Shown here piece after piece: positions 44,110 to 56,099 of a DNA stretch of 64,000 nucleotides. Each line of letters begins with the position of its first letter. Within the stretch, counting starts at the first letter, position 1. The position numbers and the translations under genes are program-made. The DNA lies in assembly GCA_034769895.1 (NCBI GenBank), contig CM068367.1, forward strand, positions 1,316,417,046 to 1,316,481,045, given 5' to 3'. The DNA is from Magicicada septendecula. Taxonomy: Eukaryota > Arthropoda > Insecta > Hemiptera > Cicadidae. Below the pieces are notes generated by a model, which was not told where the DNA came from, searched no databases, and saw nothing but the letters and a program-made list of their open reading frames with translations.

Positions 44110-44370
44110 GAAGTATGCAAAAAGGATTTAGAAAAAAATAGTATAAGCCCAGAAGAACCAATTGAAAGAGACGTTTTTCGGGCAAAAGTGTTAAAAGTAG
44201 AAGGAGTCCAGGATAGGAGAGAGAAAAACGCAGGTTTAAAGTGGCCTGCAGACAGGAAGAAAGAGACACAGTGAAAAGATGAAAGAATATTGGAGAAAAA
44301 GAAAAGAATAAAGAATTGAAATTGGCATGTGGTCCTTAGATGGCCGATACAAATAGAATAAAAAAAGCGA
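44110..44370 (+). pseudogene. LINE 3' tail fragment
   Basis: Matches, in the opposite orientation, the 3' end of the LINE at 46830-47600: IEREVFRAKVLK-like coding near 44165, a KKRDTVKR-like end, and the non-coding tail with GGCATGTGGTCCTTAGATGG. The two copies form an inverted repeat of about 200 bp separated by about 2.5 kb. Confidence 0.75.
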
Positions 44371-44564
44371 AGTATGATTAAAAATAGATAAATTATATTG
44401 GTTTAGTTATTTCAGTATAGTACAGGAAACATATTAGGCGGATCGTTCAGCGTAGTACAGTGTATGGTTGTGGAGATAAAAATAAACCAACTGTATGTTT
44501 TAGCACGCGGCTCAGCAGCGGAAGGAAGAAGCGGTGCACTGACCTTACCTTACAAGGAAGTTGG

Positions 44565-44584
44565 AGGTGTGTGTGTGTGTGTGT
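44565..44584. repeat. Short (GT)n run
   Basis: About nine GT repeats; minor. Confidence 0.85.
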
Positions 44585-45113
44585 CGGCTGCCGGGTGCGT
44601 GAACACGCGCAGTCATACAACTTTCTGTACACGTCTTCTCCAGTTTTTTGTACCGACTTAATATTTGGGCAAAGAGTGACGTAACTAAGGGGGGAATCAG
44701 GGGATCAATCCCACTCAGATTTATATAAATTTTCAACGAAATTCCATAATCATTTATCGTAGGCCTATTTTGAAAAATTATATATATCGAACAAATTATT
44801 TTGTAAAAAATACTGCGGCTCATCCAACGGATTTTGGAAATTTCAGTTTTAAAGCACTAGGTTCGTTAAACAAATCAATCCCGTCGATATCTGCGTCGTC
44901 TCGAGAATCATGTCACGTTTATATCTCTCTGCAATTCGTTTTTAAGTTAATTCGTTTTTCAGGTAATTAAACAAATTACTGCTAAAAAATCCAAATACGC
45001 TATAAAATATTAATTTTTCGAATCCGCTGTTCAAAAAGGATAAGATCTTATACTGGACTCTGTACACAAAAAACTGTACTTTGTAGGTATCCACTACACC
45101 TTCCGGGGCTTCG

Positions 45114-45150
45114 GGGTATTTTTTTTAAGGGGCTTCGGGGTATTTTTTTT
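45114..45150. repeat. Short tandem duplication of GGGGCTTCGGGGTATTTTTT
   Basis: The phrase GGGGCTTCGGGGTATTTTTT occurs twice in tandem with a small spacer; minor local duplication. Confidence 0.85.
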
Positions 45151-45257
45151 AACTCTCTCTCCCTCTCTCTCACACACATACTGTCGCTTCATAACGGCAC
45201 AAGCATGCTTCCAATGTTCTCACCAGCCTTGATGTAGTCGATGTTCACAGTTTGAAA

Positions 45258-45835
45258 CACTGTACAAGACAACTGTACACACCTGCGACATGAAAAAAAT
45301 GTTAACCTCGCAAAGCCCACTGGACATCTCTAAGCGACTGTTCAATCTCTACCGTCAGGTCTACATCACTTATCAAGTCCACTGGCTTCTGTGAAAATAA
45401 ATGTAACCCATCTGTCGAATTGAAGGAAGCAGGATAAACGCGATACGAGAGTGACATCTAACGAAATTAACTTACTCAATATTTCTAGAAAATTTAAGTA
45501 CTGATTTATCTTCGTTTGCCAATGAATCACGCCTGTCTTTATAAAGACAGATGATTTCCGGAACATGTTCTGATAAAGGTTTCTGTGACTTCATTCCTTA
45601 AGTAATACTTAATACTGCTTCACGAGACAACAGCACGGCAGCAATACACCCCGATGTGGCCCTGCACAAGTGACACTACTCGCCTTTGATTCTGTGTTTA
45701 CTATTCACGTTTACAATTAGTGTTTGTTAATCAGTACTTTTATTAGATGTTTGTATTTATTTATAGAGTGTATCTGTACCTGTTTTGTTTTAAGACGATG
45801 CAAACAAAAACTTGTCAGTATCAGATGTTTTGACA
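45258..45835 (+). repeat. Dispersed direct repeat, copy 2, with ~150-bp extra segment
   Basis: Second copy of the block at 40508-40912. Between about 45437 and 45590 it holds about 150 bp that are absent from copy 1, where flanking sequence joins directly (GAAGGAAGCAG to TAACTTCATTCC). The spacing of about 4.75 kb and same orientation fit either a local duplication or two copies of an unknown repeat family. Confidence 0.85.
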
Positions 45836-46125
45836 CCATAATACATAATCGTTTATGTATTATACGAGAAATGCGTAATACGGATGCAACTGGAAGACCT
45901 TGAGATGCATTAAAAAGTTAGGATTGGGTGGGTGAGAAACATATACACGTCGATGATCCGCCCGCACGCATACCTTGCACTGCCGCTTACGGCGGTTCTG
46001 GGTATAAAAGATATAGATGCATCCCGTTTGGTAAATGGCATAATAATTTATTGTCTGTTCTGTTAGTATTATTAGTTTGACAATTCTTCGGGCTATTAGG
46101 CTGTGGCCCAATGCTGCCGCATAAG

Positions 46126-46168
46126 ACAGACGCGTTTTGGCCCTATCATTGGAAGTCATCTTCAGTGT
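46126..46168 (-). ncRNA. Degenerate hammerhead-like motif (PLE remnant)
   Basis: Minus strand: stem I ACA, core CTGAAGA, extra T, stem II GACTT...AGGGCC (imperfect), then AAAA where GAAA is expected, palindromic ACGCGT, C and TGT pairing with ACA. The G-to-A change in the GAAA box should abolish activity. Its wording differs from the other motifs in the window, implying another Penelope-like lineage. Confidence 0.45.
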
Positions 46169-46829
46169 AACGACTTGAGCAACAATTGGTACGTTCTTCA
46201 CCAGTTTTCCACAATATTGTGGCAAACGGTTGTGGCCCTGAGCAGGGCCGTTTAATTAAATTCGTGGAGTTGGCATGATGTCAGCTAAATTCAGCATTAG
46301 CCAACCAGAATCAAGCGCACTATGATTGGTCCTGCAGCACAGCATCCCAAATCCTATTTATTTATAATTAATCCTATTAAAAGACACCAGGAGCACTTTC
46401 CGATAGCTCAGAAGTTGTAAACAAAAGGGACGTCTCTCACGGACATCCCTACAGTTCTAACGGCTTACAAGATGCAATTTCCTTTATTGCCTGGTATATG
46501 AAAACAAAGGTGCAACCTATAGAGCTGTCTACGGACTGAAAGCGGAACGATGACAGGAAAAATACTTGCTCAAGGCATACGCTTTGTCTCCCTTTATGGG
46601 AAGAATGAATGGGGAAGAAACCCGCTGGTCTGTAATAAGACTCTTCTTATACAAGACGTTTGTAGATTGCAAATGATGGGAAATGGCAGCCCGACAGGAA
46701 GAAGAGAGCGACAAACTTTGGTAGAGGCCACTACTGATAACGAAGTTGGTAATTACAACAGAAGGTCGGTGACAAAGCATTGGTAATGTAAGATTGTGAA
46801 CGTAATGCAAACTATGGAACCGAATACAT

Positions 46830-47600
46830 TTTTTTTTTTGTATCGGCCATCTAAGGACCACATGCCAATTTCAATTCTTTATTCTTTTCTTTTTCTCCAA
46901 CATTCTTTCATCTTTTCACTGTGTCTCTTTCTTCCTGTTTTCAGTCCACTTTGAACCTGCGTTTTTCTCTCTCCTACCCTGGCCTCCTTCCATTTTTAAC
47001 ACTTTTGCTCGAAAAACTTCTCTTTCAATTGCTTCTTCTGCGTGTATATTATTTATTTCTAAATCCTTTTGGACTTCATTATCCAACTTGATGTTGACTT
47101 CTTTCCCCACATATATTTAAAGATCTGCTTTGTTAACCTATTGTCGTCCATTCTATATAAATATCCAAAAAATAATAGTCTTCTTTTTCTCATTGTTTCT
47201 GTTATATTTTCTAAACTTTGATATATTTCATCATTATTTCTTGATTTCCAACCTTCTGAAGTTTTTTGTGGGCCTAATATTTTCCTAATAATTCCTCTTT
47301 CCAATATTTCTAGTTTGTCTAAATTATAATTCAATGCTAGACATTCACTTGCATATAGGCATTCTGGCTTCACTACTGTACTGTAATGCCTTATTTTCGC
47401 ACTTTTAGATATGAACTTTTTATTGTAAATATCTTTAGTTATACCATAACTAAACTTTATACTATAACTTTAGTTACACCTTTCCATCTTATGAATCCTT
47501 TCTTCTATAGCAGATTTTTCTAAACCATTCTCTTGAATTATTTCTCCTAGATACTTAAATTTTCGAACCCTCTCTATTCGGTCGATGGCGCATTTTTAAT
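46830..47600 (-). pseudogene. 5'-truncated LINE, C-terminal region and 3' tail
   Basis: On the minus strand: RVRKFKYLGEIIQENGLEKS near 47570-47510, LYASECLALNYNLDKLEILE near 47365-47300, IIRKILGPQKTSEGWKSRN, then RRLLFFGYLYRMDDNRLTKQ near 47190 and the final REVFRAKVLK segment near 47010, ending about 46917 followed by the non-coding tail. This is the typical LINE post-RT region with a histidine-poor GHxxRM-like turn (FGYLYRM). Two long frames overlap, showing a frameshift near 47100. Confidence 0.85.
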
Positions 47601-48514
47601 GTTCGCGAGAAATTTGTTTTTTTTTCTGCAGAAATTCTTAAGCCTGTTCTACTGGCTATGTCCTCTAAAAATTAACTTGTGTTACTGCAGATGTCAGATG
47701 TTCAGAACCGAAAACATTATTATTACAGCTATTTTGAGATCGAAACAATTATATTTCAAGCAGCTGCAATTTTTTGTTAACCGTTAAATCTAATAGCAAC
47801 ATGTGTAAAATTACCATGATTCACTGTAGACTCAGGTGTAGCTAATTAGCATAACACAGCCCCAGTAGGCTTAACGTCATTAGTTGTCTCCGGCGTGACA
47901 GTCGAGATATCGATAACGAGTGTTTCGTTCGCCTCGAGGTCGCCGTCATCTCACTGTAGCTCACTGTTCTCCCAACAGCATTCCATTTATTATTACACCG
48001 CATACATGTTACATATAATGCACATGCATATATATTACGTATACACAGAATAGTTTCTTCTTCTGTAATTATTAACCCTATTCATAATACACAAGACGGC
48101 ACTTCGGCCCAGTGACGTAAAGGATATTCTTGTTGTGACCTTGGAACAAAGAAGAATAGCCGTTTTTTATTTTATTTTATTTTTTTTTGTAGGTCGAAGA
48201 AAGAAACCAGTTTGTGCATAATTCAACAGGGCATTGTATTCTCAGCTCTATTCAGATCGCATTTTGATTCTGTTTTATGTATAATAATCGCTATATAACG
48301 TTACAGGATAACGAATTCGCGTAATGAGACTTCTTCCGATATCTCAGTCGCACCGTGTTTGTCAATGTTAAATGTTGTCATTCGATGGATATAATAATTA
48401 TAAACATTGCCTTATACGCTCTTTGTGTATTCTGACACGTACTATGCGACTGCTCAATTATAAAAAAATAAAATGCGTAAATGAAATGAAATACAAATAG
48501 AAACTTTAACAAAT

Positions 48515-49250
48515 AAACTTACTTACTCCACAGCGCTACAGCTCATGAAGGGCCCTGGCCTCCAGAACTAAAACCTAAGTGGCTCGACCTCTCTCTATTC
48601 TGTGCGACTCTTCGCCACCTTCTGACCCCCCCCAGTCTTCATCTACATCGTCCACCAATTCTTCGCCTACCTCTTGCTCTTTTTCCTCCCGGTCCTCCAA
48701 TGAATATTTTTTTTACTGCCCTTTCCTCTGTTATTCTTTGTACGTGACCTGCCCACCTAATTCTACCTTGTTTTATTACTGTGACGATGTCCGGTTCCTT
48801 GTGTAGTTCGTACAATTCGGCATTTGTCCTCGTACGCCACATTCCCGCATCTTGTACACCTCCATATATCCTCCTCGGAATCTTTGTTTCCCATCTTCTG
48901 ATCATATCTTCTTCGGCTGACGTCATGGTCCAGGCTTCTGAAGCATATAATACTACTGGCCGCAATACAGTTTTGTAAATCTGAACCTTGGAGGTTCTAG
49001 AAATGTTTCTGGACTTTAGGATAGGCAACAAAGAAAAGTAGCACCTGTTTTCCATGGTTAGTTTGTCTTGAATTTCCATTGCCATCTGATTTTTTTGACG
49101 TCAAGAGGAACCCGAGATATGTAAAACTATCTACCTTCTCCTCAAATTTACTACTATTAACTATAATTTTTGGGATTCTTTCTTCTCGGACATTCTTCTT
49201 TATCAGCATATATTTTGTTCACTTGCAGGCCTAGGTTGGTCGAAGAATGC
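48515..49250 (-). pseudogene. 5'-truncated LINE, C-terminal region
   Basis: Minus strand frames 49209-48997 and 49085-48639 overlap with a frameshift. They contain FEEKVDSFTYLGFLLTSKKS, SKVQIYKTVLRPVVLYASEA, IYGGVQDAGMWRTRTNAELY and GRIRWAGHVQRITEERAVKK, then an arginine- and glycine-rich GKRARGRRR turn. These are the hallmarks of the region after the RT in RTE/CR1-like insect LINEs. The 3' end lies near 48515 with short TAAG repeats. The family is certain at LINE level, not below. Confidence 0.88.
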
Positions 49251-49745
49251 TCTACAGACGTGTACGCCTTTTCTAGTGACTGTTTCTTGTCACGAGAACA
49301 GTATCGTCACCATATGCAAATTAACAAATAAAGCTTTAACAAATTGTTAATATATTTTGTAATACCAATTCGTTTCCGGTTACTTGATTAAGACAAAATC
49401 TTATTATTTAGTACACAATATTATTATTATTATTTTTTTTTGGTAACGAATAAATACGTGTTTTGTATTTTAACGGAGGCAATATGTTATGTGAACTGAT
49501 TACAGCAATGAACGGTGGTATAAGTGCTCTAATGTTATGCACGCTGGCAAACTGATAACTACTTTCTACTTTATGGTGTCGAAACGGTTGTCACTTGCTG
49601 TCGCCACTGATAACGTAAAGGAAAATAACGTAATAACACGGGCGCGTAATTAACGTTATCATTAACCGTCACAGTACGGTTGGTTTGTCAGCCGGTAGTT
49701 TGTTTTAAATCTTACCGTACGGATTTACAAAGTCACATCACGCTT

Positions 49746-50132
49746 TGTACGAACGCGGTCACGGATTGTAGTCAGACTCTCATTGGACTAAGACAATCAT
49801 GTGTAGGCTACTGTATGCAACCCATCTTGCCGTGTACCGCCCTCTCATTGGACTAAGACAATCATGTGTAGGCTACTGTATGCAACCCATCTTGCCGTGT
49901 ACCGCCCTCTCATTGGACTAAGACAATCATGTGTAGGCTACTGTATGCAACCCATCTTGCCGTGTACCGCCCTCTCATTGGACTAAGACAATCATGTGTA
50001 GGCTACTGTATGCAACCCATCTTGCCGTGTACCGCCGTACGAACACGGTCACGGATTGTAGTCAGACTCTCATTGGACTAAGACAATCGTGTAGAGGCTA
50101 CTGTATGCAACCCATCTTGCCGTGTACCGCCC
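49746..50132 (+). repeat. 65-bp minisatellite (five units)
   Basis: Units beginning CTCTCATTGGACTAAGAC start at 49777, 49842, 49907 and 49972 (period exactly 65 bp), and a fifth at 50067 after an extra 30 bp. That extra 30 bp (GTACGAACACGGTCACGG...) also precedes the first unit, so the original module was about 95 bp and the 65-bp part was then amplified. Units 1-4 are virtually identical. Confidence 0.94.
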
Positions 50133-50502
50133 GAAGAAACTTTATTTCGCTTAGCCGCAATTCTGTTGATACCCAGTTTTCTCAACCACACCATAACAGA
50201 GCATATTTTAAGGAGTTATGGCCACCTAGTGGCAGGTATTAGTGCCGGAGCCGATAAGATACAAGGGGAAAAAAATCAGCAAATTACGAAGGCGCGTTTG
50301 CATTTGCGTATTGCTTTCAGCATTGTCTGTACAGTGTGCGAATTGCAAATATTTTGTTACTAGCATACTTTTTCCTTTTTCTTTCTTAACTAACTTATTT
50401 AGTTGTAAACCAATTTAATATGAAATGTTTATGCATTTTTCATTTTAAAAGAATTACTTAACATTAAACAAGCTTATAGTGTTTAAGCTTTTGCCAATCT
50501 CA

Positions 50503-50504
<2 letters not shown>

Positions 50505-50562
<58 letters not shown>
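50505..50562. repeat. (TG)n microsatellite, about 29 repeats
   Basis: Uninterrupted TG run. Confidence 0.96.
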
Positions 50563-50565
<3 letters not shown>

Positions 50566-50925
50566 TACAGTTCTTTATATATTTTTAAGTAGACCAGTGA
50601 TAAAGGCTTTGAATTTGTAACAGGACTCCATGTAGTAGTAATGTGCGCATCACAGTGTAATGTACTTATTGAATATTACATAATTAATTATAATGAATCA
50701 ATTTGAGTGTTTGTGATTTAAAAAATTTTTTCCTAATGTCTAAAGCATTTGTGTCTATTTTTACAGTTACTTTCACGACTAAATAATGAACATGATCATG
50801 CCCAAGTTAAATTCTAATTACATAATTTTCAATATTATACAAAAGTCATACACACACATACATATATATATATATATATTATATATTTTATAATGACTTT
50901 ACCTCAAGATGTTTTCTTCCTATTT

Positions 50926-50965
50926 GGAATATGTTTCGGGAAGCCTTGTGTTCCCATCCCCAGCC
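50926..50965 (-). ncRNA. Hammerhead-like motif, left arm (core mutated)
   Basis: Minus strand: core reads CTGGGGA instead of CTGANGA, so the catalytic A is changed; stem II GGGAA...TTCCC, GAAA, then ACATAT where the other arm has ACATGT. Probably inactive. Confidence 0.5.
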
Positions 50966-51415
50966 TTCCTGATTTTGAACCTTGTGAGGTATTTGTGTGT
51001 TGGCTGGTTGTTGCTTTGGTTTCCTGTTGGTCTCTGGTGCTTTAAATTGGTATTATTGTGTGTGATTGTGGTGTATATATTAGTATTTTGTGTATTTTCT
51101 ATGTTGAGTGCTTTGAAAATTGTGTCATGTTTTGTATTGATTTGTATTTGTTCAGGTATTAGTTTGTTTTGTGTTTGTATATTTGTAAATTTTCCATAAA
51201 ACACAAAACAAACTAATACCTGAACAAATACAAATCAATACAATACATGACACAATTTTCAAAGCACTCAACATAGAAAATACACAAAATACTAATATAT
51301 AGGCCTACACCACAATCACACACAATAATACCAATGTAAAGCATCAGAGACCAACAGGAAACCAAAGCCACAACCACCCAACACACAAATACCTCACAAG
51401 GTTCAAAATCAGGAA

Positions 51416-51455
51416 GGCTGAGGATGGGAACACAAGGCTTCCCGAAACATGTTCC
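51416..51455 (+). ncRNA. Hammerhead-like motif, right arm
   Basis: GG, core CTGAGGA (51418-51424), extra T, stem II GGGAA...TTCCC, GAAA (51444-51447), palindromic ACATGT (51447-51452), T, CC. The core is intact; stem I is short. Confidence 0.58.
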
Positions 51456-51541
51456 AAATAGGGAGAAAACATCTTGAGGTAAAGTCATTATAAAATATAT
51501 ATTATATACATCAAGAAACGAACTGTAGCAGAAAGTGTTTG

Positions 51542-52925
<1,384 letters not shown>

Positions 52926-52926
52926 G

Positions 52927-52990
<64 letters not shown>
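52927..52990. repeat. (CA)n microsatellite, about 31 repeats
   Basis: Uninterrupted CA run; overlapping frames are artefacts. Confidence 0.96.
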
Positions 52991-52994
<4 letters not shown>

Positions 52995-53326
52995 TTGTAG
53001 CCCCTTGTGTGTGTGTCTGGAACGAGTCACACCGTCATGAAGCTGTTTATCCATTTTAGTTAGCCTAGGCGCACTGCGACTTTTGTCGCACGACAGATTA
53101 ATCGCAAAAATGGAACACATAGTTTTAAATGCCAGTGCACAAACGTGCGACTGAGAAATCGCAGCGATTAATAAATAGCAACATGTTCTATTTTATCAGC
53201 GACGCAGTTGTCGCTGGCTCAAATGAATCACACAGATGTACAGACCTGCGCCCACTTGAGATTCTGCAGCCACGATTGTTTGGCTGTTATTCTTGAGAGG
53301 AGTGTATTGCTGAATAGACTAGCACC

Positions 53327-53482
53327 ATGTTTGGCACCGAATCTGATGATACTGTGAATTGTGTCCTAGACCCAGAGATAATTATCATTGAAGCTGAAAA
53401 ACGACCAGCTCTGTTCGATAAGCGGTTAAAAGAATACAGCGACCGTAATATAAAAGAAAACTGTAGGGCGAGGTGTGCGTAA
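53327..53482 (+). pseudogene. Harbinger MADF/Myb-like accessory protein, truncated
   Basis: A 51-codon frame starts MFGTESDDTVNCVLDPEIII, then EKRPALFDKRLKEYSDRN, the first helices of a MADF domain (compare VEKRPxLWDxxxxxYKDR). Harbinger elements encode such a Myb/MADF protein that helps the transposase bind DNA and enter the nucleus. The remaining helices are lost, since a stop follows NIKENCRARCA. It converges with the transposase remnant. Confidence 0.75.
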
Positions 53483-53505
53483 ATGTAATACGAAATTGGA
53501 CTGAA

Positions 53506-54065
53506 TTATCTGCGAAGGAGAAGAAATCTGTAGTTATAAACTCGTTGTGTAACTGTTAAGTATCTCCTCGGATAAGGCTTAAGGTTACGTTGTGACAATG
53601 AAAATGCCTCATCTCCTACGAAAACAAATGCCATAGGTTTCCCTTGCTCACCGCACGGTAACGTTTGTGCGTTAGGAATGTTTAATTTGTTGGTTTGTAG
53701 TCTTCGACCAAAATTTGAATTTTTGAATACATTAGAATCGCCAATTGAACCGGATGATCCTACATCAATTGCTGTGAAACAGTAGTCAGCGTCACCTACG
53801 CTGAGAAGTATCGTGGAGAAAAAGTTCTTATAATTATAAAACTGTGAACCGGAGTTTTCGGGTTTCTTTAGTCTTATGTGCTTATCATCCACAGCACCCG
53901 ACACAGTTAGGAAAGGCAGTTCGGTTAAAAAATTCTTTGGGGTGTAATCGTAAATCAGCATGAATTTTATAAAACTGTCCATTCAGCGTCCTCTGACTGA
54001 TAATTGGATGTACCCAGTATTCTTTTTTGAATCGCTTCTGTTTTTCTTTTAAGCGGAAAATCAAA
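53506..54065 (-). pseudogene. Harbinger (HARBI1-like) transposase remnant
   Basis: Minus strand: an N-terminal EYWVHPIISQRTLNGQ near 54040-53985 (compare FWVHPIIxER), then YDYTPKNFL near 53950. A deletion of about 100 residues follows, then the DDE_4 core: SGAVDDKHIRLKKPENSGSQ near 53900 with the first acid, FVFVGDEAFSL near 53615 with the second, and RRYLTVTQRVYNYR near 53550. The final glutamate region is missing. The 158-codon frame 53982-53506 is otherwise open. Full-length relatives are about 350-400 residues. Confidence 0.9.
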
Positions 54066-54227
54066 GCTACATGACAAGTTATTTCTACGACGTCCTTTCT
54101 ATACTGACAAATATGACAAAAAATTATCGTAAAATTGCGATTTATTTACAGCAAGTGAGCGAAGTTTTTCGCGACTACGATTTTTTTGTCGTTGCGACAA
54201 ATAATCGCAAGTGTGCGCCTAGCCTTA

Positions 54228-56069
54228 GCCAAAAAACATTCGTGCATTGCATTATGGATGCGGGTCGTGCTCTGTAGCAGTTACTATATAGTCAGTTTTT
54301 TGTTTTGTTTTTATGCACGGTGTTTGAACGACTCCTCTCCGAAGGTCAAGTCACTTGGATGACTTTACGTGCGCATAAAATAGTTGCCACCTTGCCACCT
54401 TTCCGGATTTTCCCTGATATGTCCTCTTATTTACGTGAGAGGGGAAGTTTTGTCCAAGTCCGGCATTTTATCAGTCTTCAAAAAACGTTCGGTAGCCTAC
54501 TGCTGATTTTAAGAAACGTATTTGTCAGGTTGTGCATCTACTATACTCTGCAGCATCAAGTGTATTCAACATGTCGTGTTTATTTGGTTGGGATTTTTGC
54601 GTGTAAAGTAATAACAGTTTAAGCCAGACAACTGAAACACATCTGAACAGAGCGGGTACATAAGAAAAATAAGAAATATCACATAAAAGGAAAGAGAGGC
54701 GATTGCGTATTTTCGTATATTTTCCCGATTAACTTATTTTTTACTTACAAAAGTTTGTCTATTTACTTAAAATATCGCGTTTCCGTTAAGAAAATTAACC
54801 GTTTTATATTAAATTTAATGCTCAAATAACGTACCGTACTGTACGTGTAGAAATAACAATAATATTCACATTCACTCATATTATTCTTGTTATTCAAATT
54901 AATAATAAATAATACTTCGTGTTTTTAAAACGAGAATGCATTTTTTATTGTTTATATAAGTTTGTTACTTCTTTATTGTCGTTATCTTCTCTTATCTTCT
55001 GTTATCTGTGAGGTATTTACCTTGCTAGGTTATTAATAACATTCATATTCACTCACATTATTCTTGTTATTCAAATTAATAATAAATAATACTTTATATT
55101 TTTAAAACAAGAATGATGATGACAATAATTTAAAACTATCGAAATATTGTAAAAAACAATATAAGATATATTTATGTTTTAAAAATATAAAGTACTATTT
55201 ATTATTAATTAATAATAAATAATTAATTGATTTTAAGTGTCTTGTATAAAATACTTATTTAAAACTGATAGCCTAAGTGTATTTAGAAATTATTTGTATT
55301 TTTTCAACAACATAATCATTTTATTACGAACAGCTTGCGAAAGATACATGAAATGTGTCGATTTCTTCTTGTTGTTTTAGATGAAGGATACAGGTTATAT
55401 GTCAAGATTGAACAAGATTTGGCACTTGAGTGTCGTAGGAGTTTCATTTTAGGAAACTGCAATCATAGGTAAAATGAAGACGTGGGGCGAAACTAGTCGA
55501 CACATTAATGACACATGCCACTGGTTTGATCTCCAGCAACAGTCGTTTTAATTTCTTATATTTCTTACGTCATAGTGGCGTGTCATGGTCGGCTGTAGTA
55601 GAAGGCCGGAATATTAAACGTGGCAACGTTGCGTCTGAGGCCTATAAGCATCGTGTAATAAAATAGCTAAAGTGAACATGTTATATTTTTTATTTAATTT
55701 CATAGCATTACTAAAATCATGAGTAGGCCTATTTATAGCTAAATCTAAATTATAGGTCTGTGCGCACTTAATACTATACGTTTAAGTTGAAGAAATTAGT
55801 GAATTAGTGAATTTGTTAGGCCTAATGAATTAATTTTGTTCGAATTATTGAATTCGTGTCATATGAATGAGTTAACTAGTATATTTCTTAAATAATACTA
55901 GGAGTGTCAATGACACAAATGGGCGGAGCATTTCATAGTCGTAATAATTTATTTACCTATATTTTTACAATCAACCGTCTTTGATCCGTTAGATAAATAG
56001 ATTCGTAATAATTTATTTATCAATATTCTTACAATCAACAAAATATATACACTTTTTATTGAATACACT
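54228..56069. other. AT-rich, partly duplicated; no gene
   Basis: About 90 bp at 54850-54945 (CATTCACTCATATTATTCTT through AATAATACTTCG) recur at 55027-55113, and a related inverted word (TAAAAATATAAAGTACTATT) lies near 55178-55197. The 105-codon frame at 54305-54622 has no recognised motif. No gene can be supported. Confidence 0.5.
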
Positions 56070-56099
56070 ACATTATAGCACAATATATATTAATTGTCA

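Larger units (their letters stand above)
50879..51502. repeat. 300-bp-arm palindrome from inverted PLE ends
   Basis: Arms 50879-51176 and 51198-51502 are inverted copies with a small number of differences around a ~21-bp centre. Each arm includes the 3' end of a coding-like stretch (QPTHKYLTRFKIRKAGDGN on the right arm read from the centre outwards) and a hammerhead-like motif, and the right arm is followed by ATCAAGAAACGAACTG as at the 24.6-kb palindrome. It is a head-to-head pair of the same Penelope-like family, longer than the other one. A long CA microsatellite starts about 40 bp downstream. Confidence 0.92.
53063..54224. mobile_element. PIF/Harbinger element, 1.16 kb, TTA target duplication
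   Basis: TTA flanks both ends (53060-53062 and 54225-54227), the TWA duplication expected for PIF/Harbinger. The termini match as inverted repeats: GCCTAGGCGCACTGCGAC at the left and, inverted, GGCTAGGCGCACACTTGCGA at the right; both continue into TTTGTCGCA-like sequence, and GCGAC/GTCGC words recur near both ends. The element carries two genes facing each other, as Harbinger elements do: a transposase remnant on the minus strand and a MADF-type DNA-binding remnant on the plus strand. It is internally deleted but its ends look intact. Confidence 0.9.

Noticed and set aside
49746-50132. CRISPR-like array
   Set aside because: Contiguous near-identical 65-bp units without unique spacers, in a eukaryotic context; it is a minisatellite.
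54305-54622. 105-codon frame as a host gene
   Set aside because: No recognised motif, no exon context, and it starts just downstream of the Harbinger element.
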